Assembly: GCA_015058945.1 (NCBI GenBank)
Contig: SVBF01000001.1
Coordinates: 1-64,000, forward strand
Direction of reading: 5' to 3'
Source of the DNA: Erysipelotrichaceae bacterium
Lineage (GTDB): Bacteria > Bacillota_I > Bacilli_A > RFN20 > CAG-826
DNA length: 64,000 nucleotides
Under the pieces are notes generated by a model. That model ran no database searches. It was given only the letters and a program-made list of their open reading frames with translations, and was not told where the DNA came from. Position 1 is the stretch's first letter; the number at the start of each line of letters is the position of its first letter. Of this stretch, positions 8,850 to 17,736 are shown piece by piece. The position numbers and the translations under genes are program-made.

Positions 8850-9191
8850 ATGGCAAGAATTCGAAGATATTGCGGCCCGATCATCGCCGAAACCGATGGC
8901 ACGCGTCTACGCGAGTACTGCGGTCCCATCAAATACGAGCTTAGCGGCAGGGGAGTCCGTGAGTATTGCGGCCCGATGAGATACGAATTCGATGGCAACC
9001 GCATCCGTGAGTATTGCGGTCCCATCGTGCTGGAGTTCGACGGCAAGAACCTGCGCGAGTACTGCGGCCCGATCGTCGCGACGGTCGAAGGCAACCATAT
9101 CCGTCAGTATTGCGGCCCGATCCTTTATGAGATCGAGGGCTTCATCACCAACCAAGAGCTGATGATGGTCTTGGCCTTGCTTTTCGCCTGA
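8850..9191 (+). CDS. Six-fold YCGP 16-residue repeat protein
   Basis: A 113-residue protein made of six consecutive 16-residue repeats. Each has the core (I/L/V)REYCGPI, then a short strand and a (D/G)G turn, followed by a C-terminal tail FITNQELMMVLALLFA. The repeats alternate predicted beta strands and turns, which suggests a small beta-solenoid or beta-flower fold with a ladder of cysteines. There is no signal peptide. RBS AAGGAG lies 8 nt before ATG. I cannot assign a function. The Cys ladder could bind metal or be structural; the hydrophobic tail could mediate membrane association or oligomerisation. Confidence 0.8.
   Translation: MARIRRYCGPIIAETDGTRLREYCGPIKYELSGRGVREYCGPMRYEFDGNRIREYCGPIVLEFDGKNLREYCGPIVATVEGNHIRQYCGPILYEIEGFITNQELMMVLALLFA
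8862..9149 (+). repeat. Six tandem 48-bp coding repeats (YCGP units)
   Basis: The Cys codons fall at 8871, 8919, 8967, 9015, 9063 and 9111, exactly 48 bp apart. The nucleotide text varies at synonymous and loop positions, so the repeats are old and held by selection on the protein, not a recent slippage expansion. Confidence 0.9.
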
Positions 9192-9246
9192 CGCCACCTC
9201 AGCCGATTAATGCTATAAATATAACGACACCGAAAAGAGGAGAACC

Positions 9247-10392
9247 ATGAACAGCAAATCCAAACTCATTTTGCTCGCGCTGGTCCCGTTAAGCCTCGCC
9301 TCCTGCGGGGAGGTGAAACCGTGTCTTAGCCACCTCGAGGACTATGCCTTCGAGATGGCCTACCACGACGATTTCAACATTCTGCAGCTGACGGACATCC
9401 ACTGGAACTACAACACCTCGACCATCAAATCCAAAGTCTATTTGGACAAGGTCTTCGAGGCTACCACGAAGCATATCCGCGAGGCCCAAGGGCCCGACGC
9501 GCGCATCGACCTCGTCGAGATCACCGGCGACCAATTCATGCTCGCGAACGCCTACCACGTCGATTCGTTCATCGAATATTTCGAGGCCCAAGCGGAGAAA
9601 TACGGGTTCAAATACGCGGTCATCTGGGGCAACCACGACCATCATGGCATCTATAACCCCAATTGGCTTTCCGACCGTTTTCTCAAGGCGCCTCACGCGA
9701 TCTTCTATGACGCGAATGACGACCTCTATGGCCGCAGCAACTTCGTCATCAACCTCACTGAGGACGGTAGCGAGAACACGGAGACGTTCTGGCAGCTTGC
9801 GAACATCGATTCGGGCGCCTCTTTCTCCGAGAGGGCTTTGTCGATCTCCCGCGATTACGATTACATCCGCCCCGAACAGACCAGGTGGTGGTTGGCGGAG
9901 CATAACCGCGTCGGTGCGGATGTGCCCACAATCGCCTATTACCACATCCCTCAGGAGGAAAACCTCCAGGCATGGAACGCGATCCATGACCAGGGCGCGA
10001 CCTATAGGCACAAATTCTTCAAACTCGAGGGCTTCGCGGATAATGGCGATCCCCGTTACGCCTCCGATTTCATCGACGTCGGGCGTCTCAATAACCTCAA
10101 GGCCGCCTTTATGGGCCATGCGCATAACGTCGACTGGACGGTCGATTATGATGGCGTCGTGATCGGGCTTGGCGTCAAGACCGGCACTGAGCTCTATTAC
10201 GCGCATATCGACGTGAATAGCGATGACCCCGCGATGAAGGAGGGTCTCGCCTCGGTGGGCATCGACGAGAACTTCGATCTGATCGGCGCCTCGTTAGTGA
10301 CCCTCACGGACACGGCCGGCTCGTTTGACCTCGAGCACCTCTATCTCAACGAAAGGGCTTCGGGCGACTTCGTCCGTTGGGTGAAATGGTGA
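9247..10392 (+). CDS. Secreted lipoprotein metallophosphoesterase
   Basis: A 381-residue calcineurin-like phosphoesterase exported as a lipoprotein (lipobox LASC, Cys20). Motifs: LTDIHWN near residue 47, GDQF near 95, WGNHDHH near 128, YYHIPQEE near 236 and GHAHNVDW near 292. The layout resembles the purple-acid/Dcr2-type phosphoesterases that act outside the membrane on phosphate esters or nucleotides, though the substrate is inferred. A good RBS (GAGGAG) precedes ATG. The stop codon overlaps the start of the next membrane-protein gene (TGATG), so the two are translationally coupled. Confidence 0.87.
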   Translation: MNSKSKLILLALVPLSLASCGEVKPCLSHLEDYAFEMAYHDDFNILQLTDIHWNYNTSTIKSKVYLDKVFEATTKHIREAQGPDARIDLVEITGDQFMLANAYHVDSFIEYFEAQAEKYGFKYAVIWGNHDHHGIYNPNWLSDRFLKAPHAIFYDANDDLYGRSNFVINLTEDGSENTETFWQLANIDSGASFSERALSISRDYDYIRPEQTRWWLAEHNRVGADVPTIAYYHIPQEENLQAWNAIHDQGATYRHKFFKLEGFADNGDPRYASDFIDVGRLNNLKAAFMGHAHNVDWTVDYDGVVIGLGVKTGTELYYAHIDVNSDDPAMKEGLASVGIDENFDLIGASLVTLTDTAGSFDLEHLYLNERASGDFVRWVKW

Positions 10393-11396
10393 TGAAACGC
10401 TTCTTTGCCAAGGATAATTTCCTTTTCTCGGGATTCGACGCCCATCAACGTCATAAGTCGCTGTTCGTCGCGGGGATGATCGCCTTGCTTTTCCTCGCCT
10501 CGAGCTTTACCTTCGTCAACGCTTTATACGCCTTCGCCGATGCGCTCGGCTCCCTCGTCTCCGGCTCCATGGACGTCATGGTCTATGACTTACTCCGCTC
10601 GGTGCCGCTTTTCCTCTCCTGCTTCATGTCGATCTGGGGACTATTGCTCTTCCATGCCTATTTCCGTAATGCGGACGAGGCGCGGCGGACACGCTCGCTT
10701 TATAAGAACAGCATCACGATCTTGTGCTTCGGTGGCGTCAACGTCCTCTATATCCTCATCGGCTTGGCCGCCGGCAAGTTCGTCTCCCTCATCGAGGGCA
10801 GCCCCTCGCCGATCTATCCCTTGGACGCGTTCCTCTATTCGCTGCTATACATCGCCTTAGGTATCTTCGGTCTCGTTTACGCGAAGAAACTCGAGTCCAA
10901 GTTACCCTATGTGGTGCCTAGCCGTGGCCCGATCGTGACCAAGGCGCGCTTTGGCTACTGCTTCTTCGTCTCGATCTGGATGATCATCGGCTTCTTTTGC
11001 TTCTGGGGCTTCCTCCTCGGGCTATTCATCATCGACTTCGAGCATGGTCACCTCGCCTATGGCATCGCACTATTGCTCGTCTATCTGACCAACTTCTGTT
11101 TCCTCGTCGTCTGGGAGTTCTACTATAACGAGCTCAAAGAGGAGGCCCGTAAACGGGTTTTGTTGCCCTTATCGATCATCGCATTATGCGTCTCGGTGCC
11201 GGTCATCGCCTATTATTTCATCGCCTTGGGTCTCAACTTGGACGGCCCCGCGAATATTGGCTTCGGCGTTTCGCCGATCGCCTTCGCGGCGAACCTTAAC
11301 ATCGCGGGCTTTATCCTCGTGGCCGCGCCCCTCATCGTCGCGGTGACGGCGTTTGTCAAGGCGCTCGTCCTCCGAAAAAAGAGCAAAGCCGAATAA
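10392..11396 (+). CDS. Polytopic membrane protein of unknown function
   Basis: A 334-residue protein with about eight hydrophobic segments and a basic N-terminus (MKRFFAKDNF). No family motif was recognised. The ATG at 10392 overlaps the stop of the upstream phosphoesterase, and an in-frame ATG at 10386 is also possible. Coupling to the phosphoesterase lipoprotein suggests a shared envelope role. A terminator follows. Confidence 0.7.
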   Translation: MKRFFAKDNFLFSGFDAHQRHKSLFVAGMIALLFLASSFTFVNALYAFADALGSLVSGSMDVMVYDLLRSVPLFLSCFMSIWGLLLFHAYFRNADEARRTRSLYKNSITILCFGGVNVLYILIGLAAGKFVSLIEGSPSPIYPLDAFLYSLLYIALGIFGLVYAKKLESKLPYVVPSRGPIVTKARFGYCFFVSIWMIIGFFCFWGFLLGLFIIDFEHGHLAYGIALLLVYLTNFCFLVVWEFYYNELKEEARKRVLLPLSIIALCVSVPVIAYYFIALGLNLDGPANIGFGVSPIAFAANLNIAGFILVAAPLIVAVTAFVKALVLRKKSKAE

Positions 11397-11401
11397 GGAA
11401 G

Positions 11402-11431
11402 CGGCGTCGCGCATGGCGGCGCCCTTTTTTT
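11402..11431 (+). terminator. Terminator after the phosphoesterase/membrane pair
   Basis: A GC-rich stem (GGCGTCGC/GGCGGCGCC type, with a GCAT-containing loop) is followed by a run of seven T residues. Confidence 0.75.
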
Positions 11432-11462
11432 GAACGCGTGCCTGCGCTAGAATTTAGGGCAC

Positions 11463-13142
11463 ATGGAGTTGATCCGCACTGCCTTAACGCATTTTGATTC
11501 CGGCCTCGAGCGTTTTTTCGCGAAGAAGTGGCACTGGTTCATCACCATTCCCGCAGTGACTTTGCTGATCCTCGTCCTCTATCTGATCTTCTGCTTTACG
11601 GGGACCACCTATGGCGATTATGGCTACCGCGATGGGATCGCCCGTGGCTTCGCGAGGGGACTAGGCGGGATCGTCATCATCCTTTCGCTCGCTTACATCA
11701 TCTTTGAGCAGATTTTCGGTCGGCTCACCGCGCGAAAGGTGGTTTGGGCCTTCCTCGTCATCTCCTCGACGTTATTGACCTTATGGGGCTTTCAACATCA
11801 CCTCAACGGTTCCCATCACCATGACGCGGGGGCGTTAGGCTCGGGCAACCATTGGTCGATCATCTATGACATCTTCTCCACCGGCAAGATCCCGGCGGTG
11901 AACATGCGGAACCAGTACTATCAGCCGAAGTTCTTCCATACCCTGATCGCCGGGCTCATGAAGTTCAACATGGTCTTCGTCCACGTCGGGGACACCCCGG
12001 TCGCGACCACTCCGGCGGCATTATCCCGTTACCCCGCCTATACTCTGGACGCCTATGCCTCCTTGGAGCTCACCAGGGTCTTCATGATCCTTTTGGGCAT
12101 CGCCTCGCTTTATGCGATCTACCGCATCTATGCCGGGCTTGGGCTAAAGGGCAAGAAACTTGGGCTATGCACCGCGATCACCATAATGATCCCCGAGTTC
12201 TGGTTCATCCAGTTCTTCCTCAATAACGATGGCCTCGCCTTGACGCTTTCCCTAATGGCTTTGGCCTTCGCCTTGGAATTCAAGAAGCGGCAGGGGATCG
12301 TCCCGCTTCTATGCTCCGCGGTTTGCCTGGGACTTGGCATGATGGCCAAGCTCAACGCCGCCTTGATGGCGATCCCGATGGCGCTGGTCTTCCTTTACGT
12401 CGTCATCGAGAAATTGCGGGAAAGCCCGCAGAAAGGACACGATTTGCTCATATTGCTCGGCAAATTCGCCTTGTTCGCGGTGATCGTGTTCCCGTTAGGG
12501 TTATGGACGCCGATCCTTTATAAGGTCAAATATGACATGCCGATCGGCTATGTCTTGGACCTCACGCCCACCCAGGAAGCGAAGGAAAGCTATGGCATGT
12601 ACATCGACCCGACGTTCTATAGCTTCTTCCGCCGCTGCATCCCCTTCCCTTCGGAAGATCTCTTCTATAGTCCCTTCAACTACCGCTGGAGGCATAAGGT
12701 CAACGGGGTCTACGTCAACGAGTATGGCGTCATCGACTTCAACTGCTGGACCGCCTTCTTCAAGACGTCCTTCTTCGACGAGTGGGACGATTTCGCCCGT
12801 CATCAGGGCCACTTCGTCACCGGCATCCTGGTCTTTGGGATGTATTTGCAGGCCCTGCTTTCCTACCTCGCGATTTTGGCGGGCGTCTTCTACGCGGTCC
12901 GCTTCGTCGTCGAGAAGCGCTTCAAGGGTTCTTGGCTTTTGCCCGCCTTCTTGGCCGTGACCGTCATCACCTACGCGACCAACTATGTCATCTTCGTGAA
13001 CAAATACCCGGTGGGTTGTTCTCAAAACGCGCGCTACCTCATGCCCATTTGGATTCCGATCCAATGCGTCGTCGGCTCGATGATCGTCGACCTGACGGAC
13101 CGCTTCGCCGCCTCGAAGAAGAAATACGGCGCGGAGGCATAA
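11463..13142 (+). CDS. GT-C-like polytopic membrane glycosyltransferase, putative
   Basis: A 559-residue protein with 10-12 predicted membrane helices. A long first outside loop (about residues 115-175) is rich in His, Asp and aromatic residues. This is the architecture of GT-C glycosyltransferases, which use polyprenyl-phosphate sugars; no specific subfamily could be named. It begins a run of tightly spaced genes: 3 nt to the next membrane protein, then the mutase-like flavoprotein and GtrA. TAGAAT lies 9 nt before ATG with no RBS, which suggests a leaderless mRNA. Confidence 0.65.
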   Translation: MELIRTALTHFDSGLERFFAKKWHWFITIPAVTLLILVLYLIFCFTGTTYGDYGYRDGIARGFARGLGGIVIILSLAYIIFEQIFGRLTARKVVWAFLVISSTLLTLWGFQHHLNGSHHHDAGALGSGNHWSIIYDIFSTGKIPAVNMRNQYYQPKFFHTLIAGLMKFNMVFVHVGDTPVATTPAALSRYPAYTLDAYASLELTRVFMILLGIASLYAIYRIYAGLGLKGKKLGLCTAITIMIPEFWFIQFFLNNDGLALTLSLMALAFALEFKKRQGIVPLLCSAVCLGLGMMAKLNAALMAIPMALVFLYVVIEKLRESPQKGHDLLILLGKFALFAVIVFPLGLWTPILYKVKYDMPIGYVLDLTPTQEAKESYGMYIDPTFYSFFRRCIPFPSEDLFYSPFNYRWRHKVNGVYVNEYGVIDFNCWTAFFKTSFFDEWDDFARHQGHFVTGILVFGMYLQALLSYLAILAGVFYAVRFVVEKRFKGSWLLPAFLAVTVITYATNYVIFVNKYPVGCSQNARYLMPIWIPIQCVVGSMIVDLTDRFAASKKKYGAEA

Positions 13143-13145
13143 GAC

Positions 13146-15506
13146 ATGTCCTTCCTCTTCGCGATCGTTTTCGCTTTGACCCTTCCCTTTGCCACCCGCG
13201 GGGCGAGGTATCTTTGGTCTTTGCGTAAGGAAAAGACGCCTTTTGTCGTTAAGGATTACTGCATCCGTAGCCTTTTGGATGGGGCGATCAACCTCGTCTT
13301 CAATTTGCTCGTCGCGTTATTCGCGTTTTTGATCTTTTTCGGAATGAGCCTTTCCTCTTCCGCGTTACTTTTCCTTTCGACGTCTTTATTGCTCTCCTTG
13401 TTCCACTTTGGCGACCTCATCTGGACCGTCATCACCGAGAAGAAGGTCCCAAAGAAAGCTATCGCCCGTTCGGGGATCCTCGTTGGCTCTTTGGCCTTGT
13501 TCCTCCTTCTCGATGGCCTCGTCTTTAACGGGGCGGCGAAAAAGAAGGACATGGTACCCTTATCTTTCTCCGCGACCGACTCCTCTTACGTCGTTAGCAT
13601 GACGGGCTTCACGCCAAACGAAGACGGCACGCTTACCTCGATCAGACAGAAAGCCACGATCGAAATCGAGAACCTTCCCAAAGACGTGAAGACCGTCTAC
13701 CTCGACTTCGTCCCGTCGAACTCCCAAATGGAATTCGTCGTCCATGCGAAGGACGGGACGAACTATTCCCGCGTGGCCGCCTATGACATCAACGCGGCCT
13801 ACCAAGACTATTGCCTCGTCGACCTACGGAAAGGCGCGACCGCGTATCGCTTCGAGTTCAATTTGGAGACGACCCGACTAAGGAACCAACCCTTCACCTT
13901 AAAGGGATTCCGGTTTAACGCGGAACCTCCGTTGACGTTTAGCTTGCTCCGCTTCTGGTTCGTCGTCGGCCTCGCTTTCGTCGCCTATAAGATCCCCTCG
14001 TTAGCCAAGAAGGCCAACGAATCCCCAAATAATGCCAAGAAGGCTAAGCTGACCTTGCTCGCCTTCGTCGGCGCCTCATTGATCGTGTTGCTCCTGGTGG
14101 CGTTATTTTCCCCGCGGGGACCCGACAGTCTTTTCGCGGAGTATCCGATCGCGAAGAACGACCTCACCAAATACGACATCTACGTCAAACTCTTCGACGC
14201 GTTCCGTAAAGGGCAACTGCATCTCGACGTCGATCCCGACCCGAAACTCGTGGCTTTGGGGATGGATGCCTATGTGCCTTCGGCCCGAAATGCGGCGGGG
14301 GCGTCGGTCTTATGGGACCATGCCTTCTTTGACGGCAAATACTATTCCTATTTCGGCGCCGCCCCGGTCATTTTGGTGAGCTTCCCGACCTATTGGATCA
14401 CCGGCGCCGCCCCGACGGGGTTATACCTGCAATTCGTGGCTTTTATCTTATCGATCGCGGCGATGTTCTATCTCGCGATCATCCTGACGCAGGTGTTCTC
14501 GTTCAAGCCCCATCCTTTGGCGTATGGGGCGTTCGTGCTGCTGCTTTGCTTTGGCGGGCTCTTCTTCAACCTCGTCGTCTTCCGCATGACCGACTTCAAA
14601 TACCGCGTCGCGGTGGATTATGGGTTATTGGGCGCCTTGCTCTTCGTCTGCTTTGTCCTCGAGGCGTATCGCGGCTATAACGCGAAACTGATGCTCGGCT
14701 TTGCGGGATTAGCCTTCGTCTCCATCATGGGCAGCCGTCCGGATTTCGGGTTCTGGCTGATCTTCGTCGCCCCCTTATTGCTCTTCATGCTCTGTGATAA
14801 GCGTAAATCGTGGCGGGAGCGTCTACTGAACTTTGTTCCGATGGCGGGCGTTCTTCTCGTCGGGGCCATCTTGCTCATCTCCTATAACGTGGTCCGCTTT
14901 GGCAGCGTGCTCGAATTTGGGCAATCGTATCAGCTCACGGCCTTCGACATGCGCACGATCAAACTCTCGACCTCGGGTATCCGCGGGGCCTTGTTCCATT
15001 ATTGGGCGCAGCCGTTCCAGGTCCGCACGATGTTTGGCTATATCACCACGCAGTTCACCGCGATGCCCTTCGACACCCATCCCTATAAATCCGGGACGGT
15101 GGGTTTGCTTTCGGATCCGATGGTCTATCTCTGGCTCTTCTTGATTCCCGCGGTGGCGTTAGAGAAGCGGTGGCATTGGAGGATTACATTGATCTTGATG
15201 CCCTGCGTCGCCTTATTCACGAGCTGGACCGTCTATTCCTTAGGCGGGACTTGCTTCCGTTACATGTTGACCCTTTATCCTTTAGCGGCCGTCATCGGTT
15301 TGGTCGCCTTTGCCCGCTTCGCCGCTTTACCCATCCACCCGCAGACGAAGATGGTCGGCTATGGCTTAGCGATGGCGATGTCCGTGGGCGGGATGCTCTT
15401 TGGCATGAACCTGCTCTCGGTGCCTTTCGACGGCATGAGGGGAGAGGATATGCTCGGCTTCTTCTACTATGGCATCCGCGACTTCCTCGGGGCGAGGAAC
15501 GTCTAA
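13146..15506 (+). CDS. Large polytopic membrane protein, GT-C-like
   Basis: A 786-residue protein. Four N-terminal helices are followed by a soluble beta-rich domain (about residues 130-255), then about ten more helices. The second half begins with a loop containing Asp-rich DVDPDPK and YYSYFGAAPVI, which resembles the periplasmic-face loops of polyprenyl-phosphate glycosyltransferases. The membership is inferred from architecture and neighbours only. It follows the other GT-C-like gene by 3 nt. Confidence 0.6.
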   Translation: MSFLFAIVFALTLPFATRGARYLWSLRKEKTPFVVKDYCIRSLLDGAINLVFNLLVALFAFLIFFGMSLSSSALLFLSTSLLLSLFHFGDLIWTVITEKKVPKKAIARSGILVGSLALFLLLDGLVFNGAAKKKDMVPLSFSATDSSYVVSMTGFTPNEDGTLTSIRQKATIEIENLPKDVKTVYLDFVPSNSQMEFVVHAKDGTNYSRVAAYDINAAYQDYCLVDLRKGATAYRFEFNLETTRLRNQPFTLKGFRFNAEPPLTFSLLRFWFVVGLAFVAYKIPSLAKKANESPNNAKKAKLTLLAFVGASLIVLLLVALFSPRGPDSLFAEYPIAKNDLTKYDIYVKLFDAFRKGQLHLDVDPDPKLVALGMDAYVPSARNAAGASVLWDHAFFDGKYYSYFGAAPVILVSFPTYWITGAAPTGLYLQFVAFILSIAAMFYLAIILTQVFSFKPHPLAYGAFVLLLCFGGLFFNLVVFRMTDFKYRVAVDYGLLGALLFVCFVLEAYRGYNAKLMLGFAGLAFVSIMGSRPDFGFWLIFVAPLLLFMLCDKRKSWRERLLNFVPMAGVLLVGAILLISYNVVRFGSVLEFGQSYQLTAFDMRTIKLSTSGIRGALFHYWAQPFQVRTMFGYITTQFTAMPFDTHPYKSGTVGLLSDPMVYLWLFLIPAVALEKRWHWRITLILMPCVALFTSWTVYSLGGTCFRYMLTLYPLAAVIGLVAFARFAALPIHPQTKMVGYGLAMAMSVGGMLFGMNLLSVPFDGMRGEDMLGFFYYGIRDFLGARNV

Positions 15507-15548
15507 AAACTATTGTGGCGCGCGCCTAGGTGCTAAGATTATTCCACT

Positions 15549-17114
15549 ATGGCAAAGAAAACCTGTCTCATCATCGGCGCCGGCCCGGCTGGGCTAAGCG
15601 CCGCCTATGAATTATTGAAGCATCCGGAGGCGGACATCCATCCGATCATCCTCGAGGAATCGGAGGATATCGGCGGCATTTCCAAGACCATCGAATACCA
15701 CGGCAACCGCATCGACATCGGCGGCCACCGTTTCTTCTCCAAAGACGAGACCGTCATGGCCCTTTGGAACGAGGTCATGCCCTTACAGGGCGCCCCGGCG
15801 AAGGACGATATCTTGCTGAACCGTTCCGTCCCCCTCGCGGAGAACGGACCCGATCCCGAGCAAGAGGACCGCGTGATGCTTAACCGTCACCGCATCTCCC
15901 GCATCCTCTACCTCCATAAGTTCTTCGACTATCCGGTCTCGATGCGCTTCTCTACCTTCAAGAACATGGGCTTCGGCCGCACGTGGAAGGCGGGGTGGGG
16001 CTATATCGCCTCCTGCATGCATAAGCGCAAAGAAAACTCCCTTGCGGATTTCTACATCAACCGCTTCGGCAAACCGCTTTACCAGATGTTCTTCGAGGAC
16101 TACACCGAGAAGGTGTGGGGGCGTAATCCCGATAAGATCGATCCCTCTTGGGGCGCCCAGCGCGTCAAAGGGCTTTCCTTATGGAAAACCTTGGGCAACG
16201 CCTTGGCCAAACCCTTCCGCAAGAACTCCAAGAAAGTGGAGACCTCGTTGATCCAAGCTTTCTATTACCCCAAGAAAGGCCCGGGCCAACTCTATGAGAC
16301 CATGGCGGACTTAATCCGCGAAAAAGGCGGCGAGATCCGCTTTGGCGCGAAAGTCACCGGCGTCGTCTTGAAAGACGGCCACGTCGATAAGCTCGTCATC
16401 AACGGCAAAGAAGAACTTCGTGGGGATTACGTGATCTCTTCGATGCCCCTGAAGGACCTCTATGAGGCCATGGGCAAGGACAGCGTCCCCGAGAAGGCCT
16501 ACGACACCGCGACCACGTTGCCGTACCGCGACTTCATCACCGTCGGCTTGCTTTGTAAGAAACTGCTCATCGATAACGGCAAAAAGCCCAAGTTCAAAAC
16601 CGTCTCCAACATCCTCCCGGACACCTGGATCTATATCCAAGAACGCGAGGTCAAAGTCGGCAGGCTCCAGATCTTCAACAACTGGTCCCCCTATATGGTG
16701 AAGGACCTCGAGAACACGGTCTGGATCGGCCTAGAGTATTTCGCGAACGAGGGCGACGAGCTTTGGGAGCAGGGCGACGAGGAATTCATCGCCTTCGCCA
16801 AAAAAGAGCTCGCCTCCATCAACGTCATCGACGAGGATGACGTCATCGACGCTGTGCGGGTGAAGATCAAGAAAGCCTACCCGGCCTATTTCGATTCCTA
16901 TCACGACATCCAAACCGTCCGCGACCACCTGAACACGATCGATAACCTCTATTGCGTCGGCCGTAACGGGCAGCACCGTTATAACAACATGGACCATAGC
17001 ATTTTGACCGCGCTTACCGCCGTCTCCTCCATCCTCTACCCCGAGAAAGTCGCGAAGGAGTCGGTGTGGGAGGTCAACACCGAGAAGGAATACCACGAGA
17101 CGAAGAAGGCCTGA
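15549..17114 (+). CDS. FAD-dependent oxidoreductase, UDP-galactopyranose-mutase/amine-oxidase-like
   Basis: A 521-residue flavoprotein with an N-terminal Rossmann dinucleotide motif [16 protein letters not shown], then [11 protein letters not shown] and [12 protein letters not shown]. These are typical of the COG1232/Glf-like NAD(P)-binding FAD family found in surface-glycan loci. A C-terminal [14 protein letters not shown] closes the FAD site. It may rearrange or oxidise a nucleotide sugar for the glycan built by the neighbouring membrane transferases. A true UDP-galactopyranose mutase is about 370-390 residues, so this is a longer relative and the reaction is uncertain. TAAGAT lies 9 nt before ATG with no RBS. 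Confidence 0.75.
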   Translation: MAKKTCLIIGAGPAGLSAAYELLKHPEADIHPIILEESEDIGGISKTIEYHGNRIDIGGHRFFSKDETVMALWNEVMPLQGAPAKDDILLNRSVPLAENGPDPEQEDRVMLNRHRISRILYLHKFFDYPVSMRFSTFKNMGFGRTWKAGWGYIASCMHKRKENSLADFYINRFGKPLYQMFFEDYTEKVWGRNPDKIDPSWGAQRVKGLSLWKTLGNALAKPFRKNSKKVETSLIQAFYYPKKGPGQLYETMADLIREKGGEIRFGAKVTGVVLKDGHVDKLVINGKEELRGDYVISSMPLKDLYEAMGKDSVPEKAYDTATTLPYRDFITVGLLCKKLLIDNGKKPKFKTVSNILPDTWIYIQEREVKVGRLQIFNNWSPYMVKDLENTVWIGLEYFANEGDELWEQGDEEFIAFAKKELASINVIDEDDVIDAVRVKIKKAYPAYFDSYHDIQTVRDHLNTIDNLYCVGRNGQHRYNNMDHSILTALTAVSSILYPEKVAKESVWEVNTEKEYHETKKA

Positions 17115-17116
17115 CC

Positions 17117-17671
17117 ATGAAAAAGATTTTCTCCAACGACAAAAGCATTTTGATGGAGCTCGTCCGCTTCGTCATCATCGGCCTTTACGGGACGTTGATC
17201 GATTTCGCGATCGAGGGGTGGATCACCTCCGTCGTCGCGAACAAGACCTCGACGATGGGACACGTCGCGGCGTTCTTCGTGATGTTCGCGATCTCAATCG
17301 TCGGTTTCATCGTCGCCACCCCGGCCACATGGTCCTTAACTTCGATCTGGGGCTTCCGCAACGTCGAGAAGGAATCCGAGGAGAAGGCGCGTTCCCTTAA
17401 GGGAAGCCTCATCTTCACCTTCTGGGCCTTCATGGGCTTGCTCGGCGGGGCGGTCATCCAATTCCTCGGTTATATGATCTGCATCGAGTGGAGCGGTTGG
17501 AACATCAACATCCTCGGCGGTTTCAACTTCGACGCGATGTTCAACCAAGGCCAGATCGCCGTCTTCTATGCCTGGGCGACGGTCATGGTGATTCGCACGG
17601 CCTTCACGATGGTCTTCAATTACCTCACCCGTAAGTTCTTTATTTATAAAGCCCCCAAGGCCGAAGAGTAA
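17117..17671 (+). CDS. GtrA-family membrane protein
   Basis: A 184-residue protein with four hydrophobic segments. The start LVRFVIIGLYGTLIDFAIEGW fits the GtrA family, whose members are proposed to move or present polyprenyl-linked sugars. It lies 2 nt after the mutase-like gene and ends the glycan operon, with a strong terminator behind it. The C-terminal TRKFFIYK resembles the family end (FxxxKFFVF). Its combination with GT-C proteins and a Glf-like flavoprotein recalls actinobacterial arabinogalactan loci. Confidence 0.8.
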   Translation: MKKIFSNDKSILMELVRFVIIGLYGTLIDFAIEGWITSVVANKTSTMGHVAAFFVMFAISIVGFIVATPATWSLTSIWGFRNVEKESEEKARSLKGSLIFTFWAFMGLLGGAVIQFLGYMICIEWSGWNINILGGFNFDAMFNQGQIAVFYAWATVMVIRTAFTMVFNYLTRKFFIYKAPKAEE

Positions 17672-17692
17672 GCGAGCTATGCATACCCACGA

Positions 17693-17720
17693 AGCGCGCC
17701 TTTATTCGGGCGCGCTTTTG
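17693..17720 (+). terminator. Terminator of the glycan operon
   Basis: AGCGCGCC pairs with GGGCGCGCT across TTTATTC and is followed by TTTT. Confidence 0.85.
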
Positions 17721-17736
17721 GTTTATCGTATAAGGC

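Noticed and set aside
8862-9149. Recent microsatellite-like expansion of the 48-bp repeat
   Set aside because: The six units differ at many synonymous and loop positions, so they are not fresh copies.
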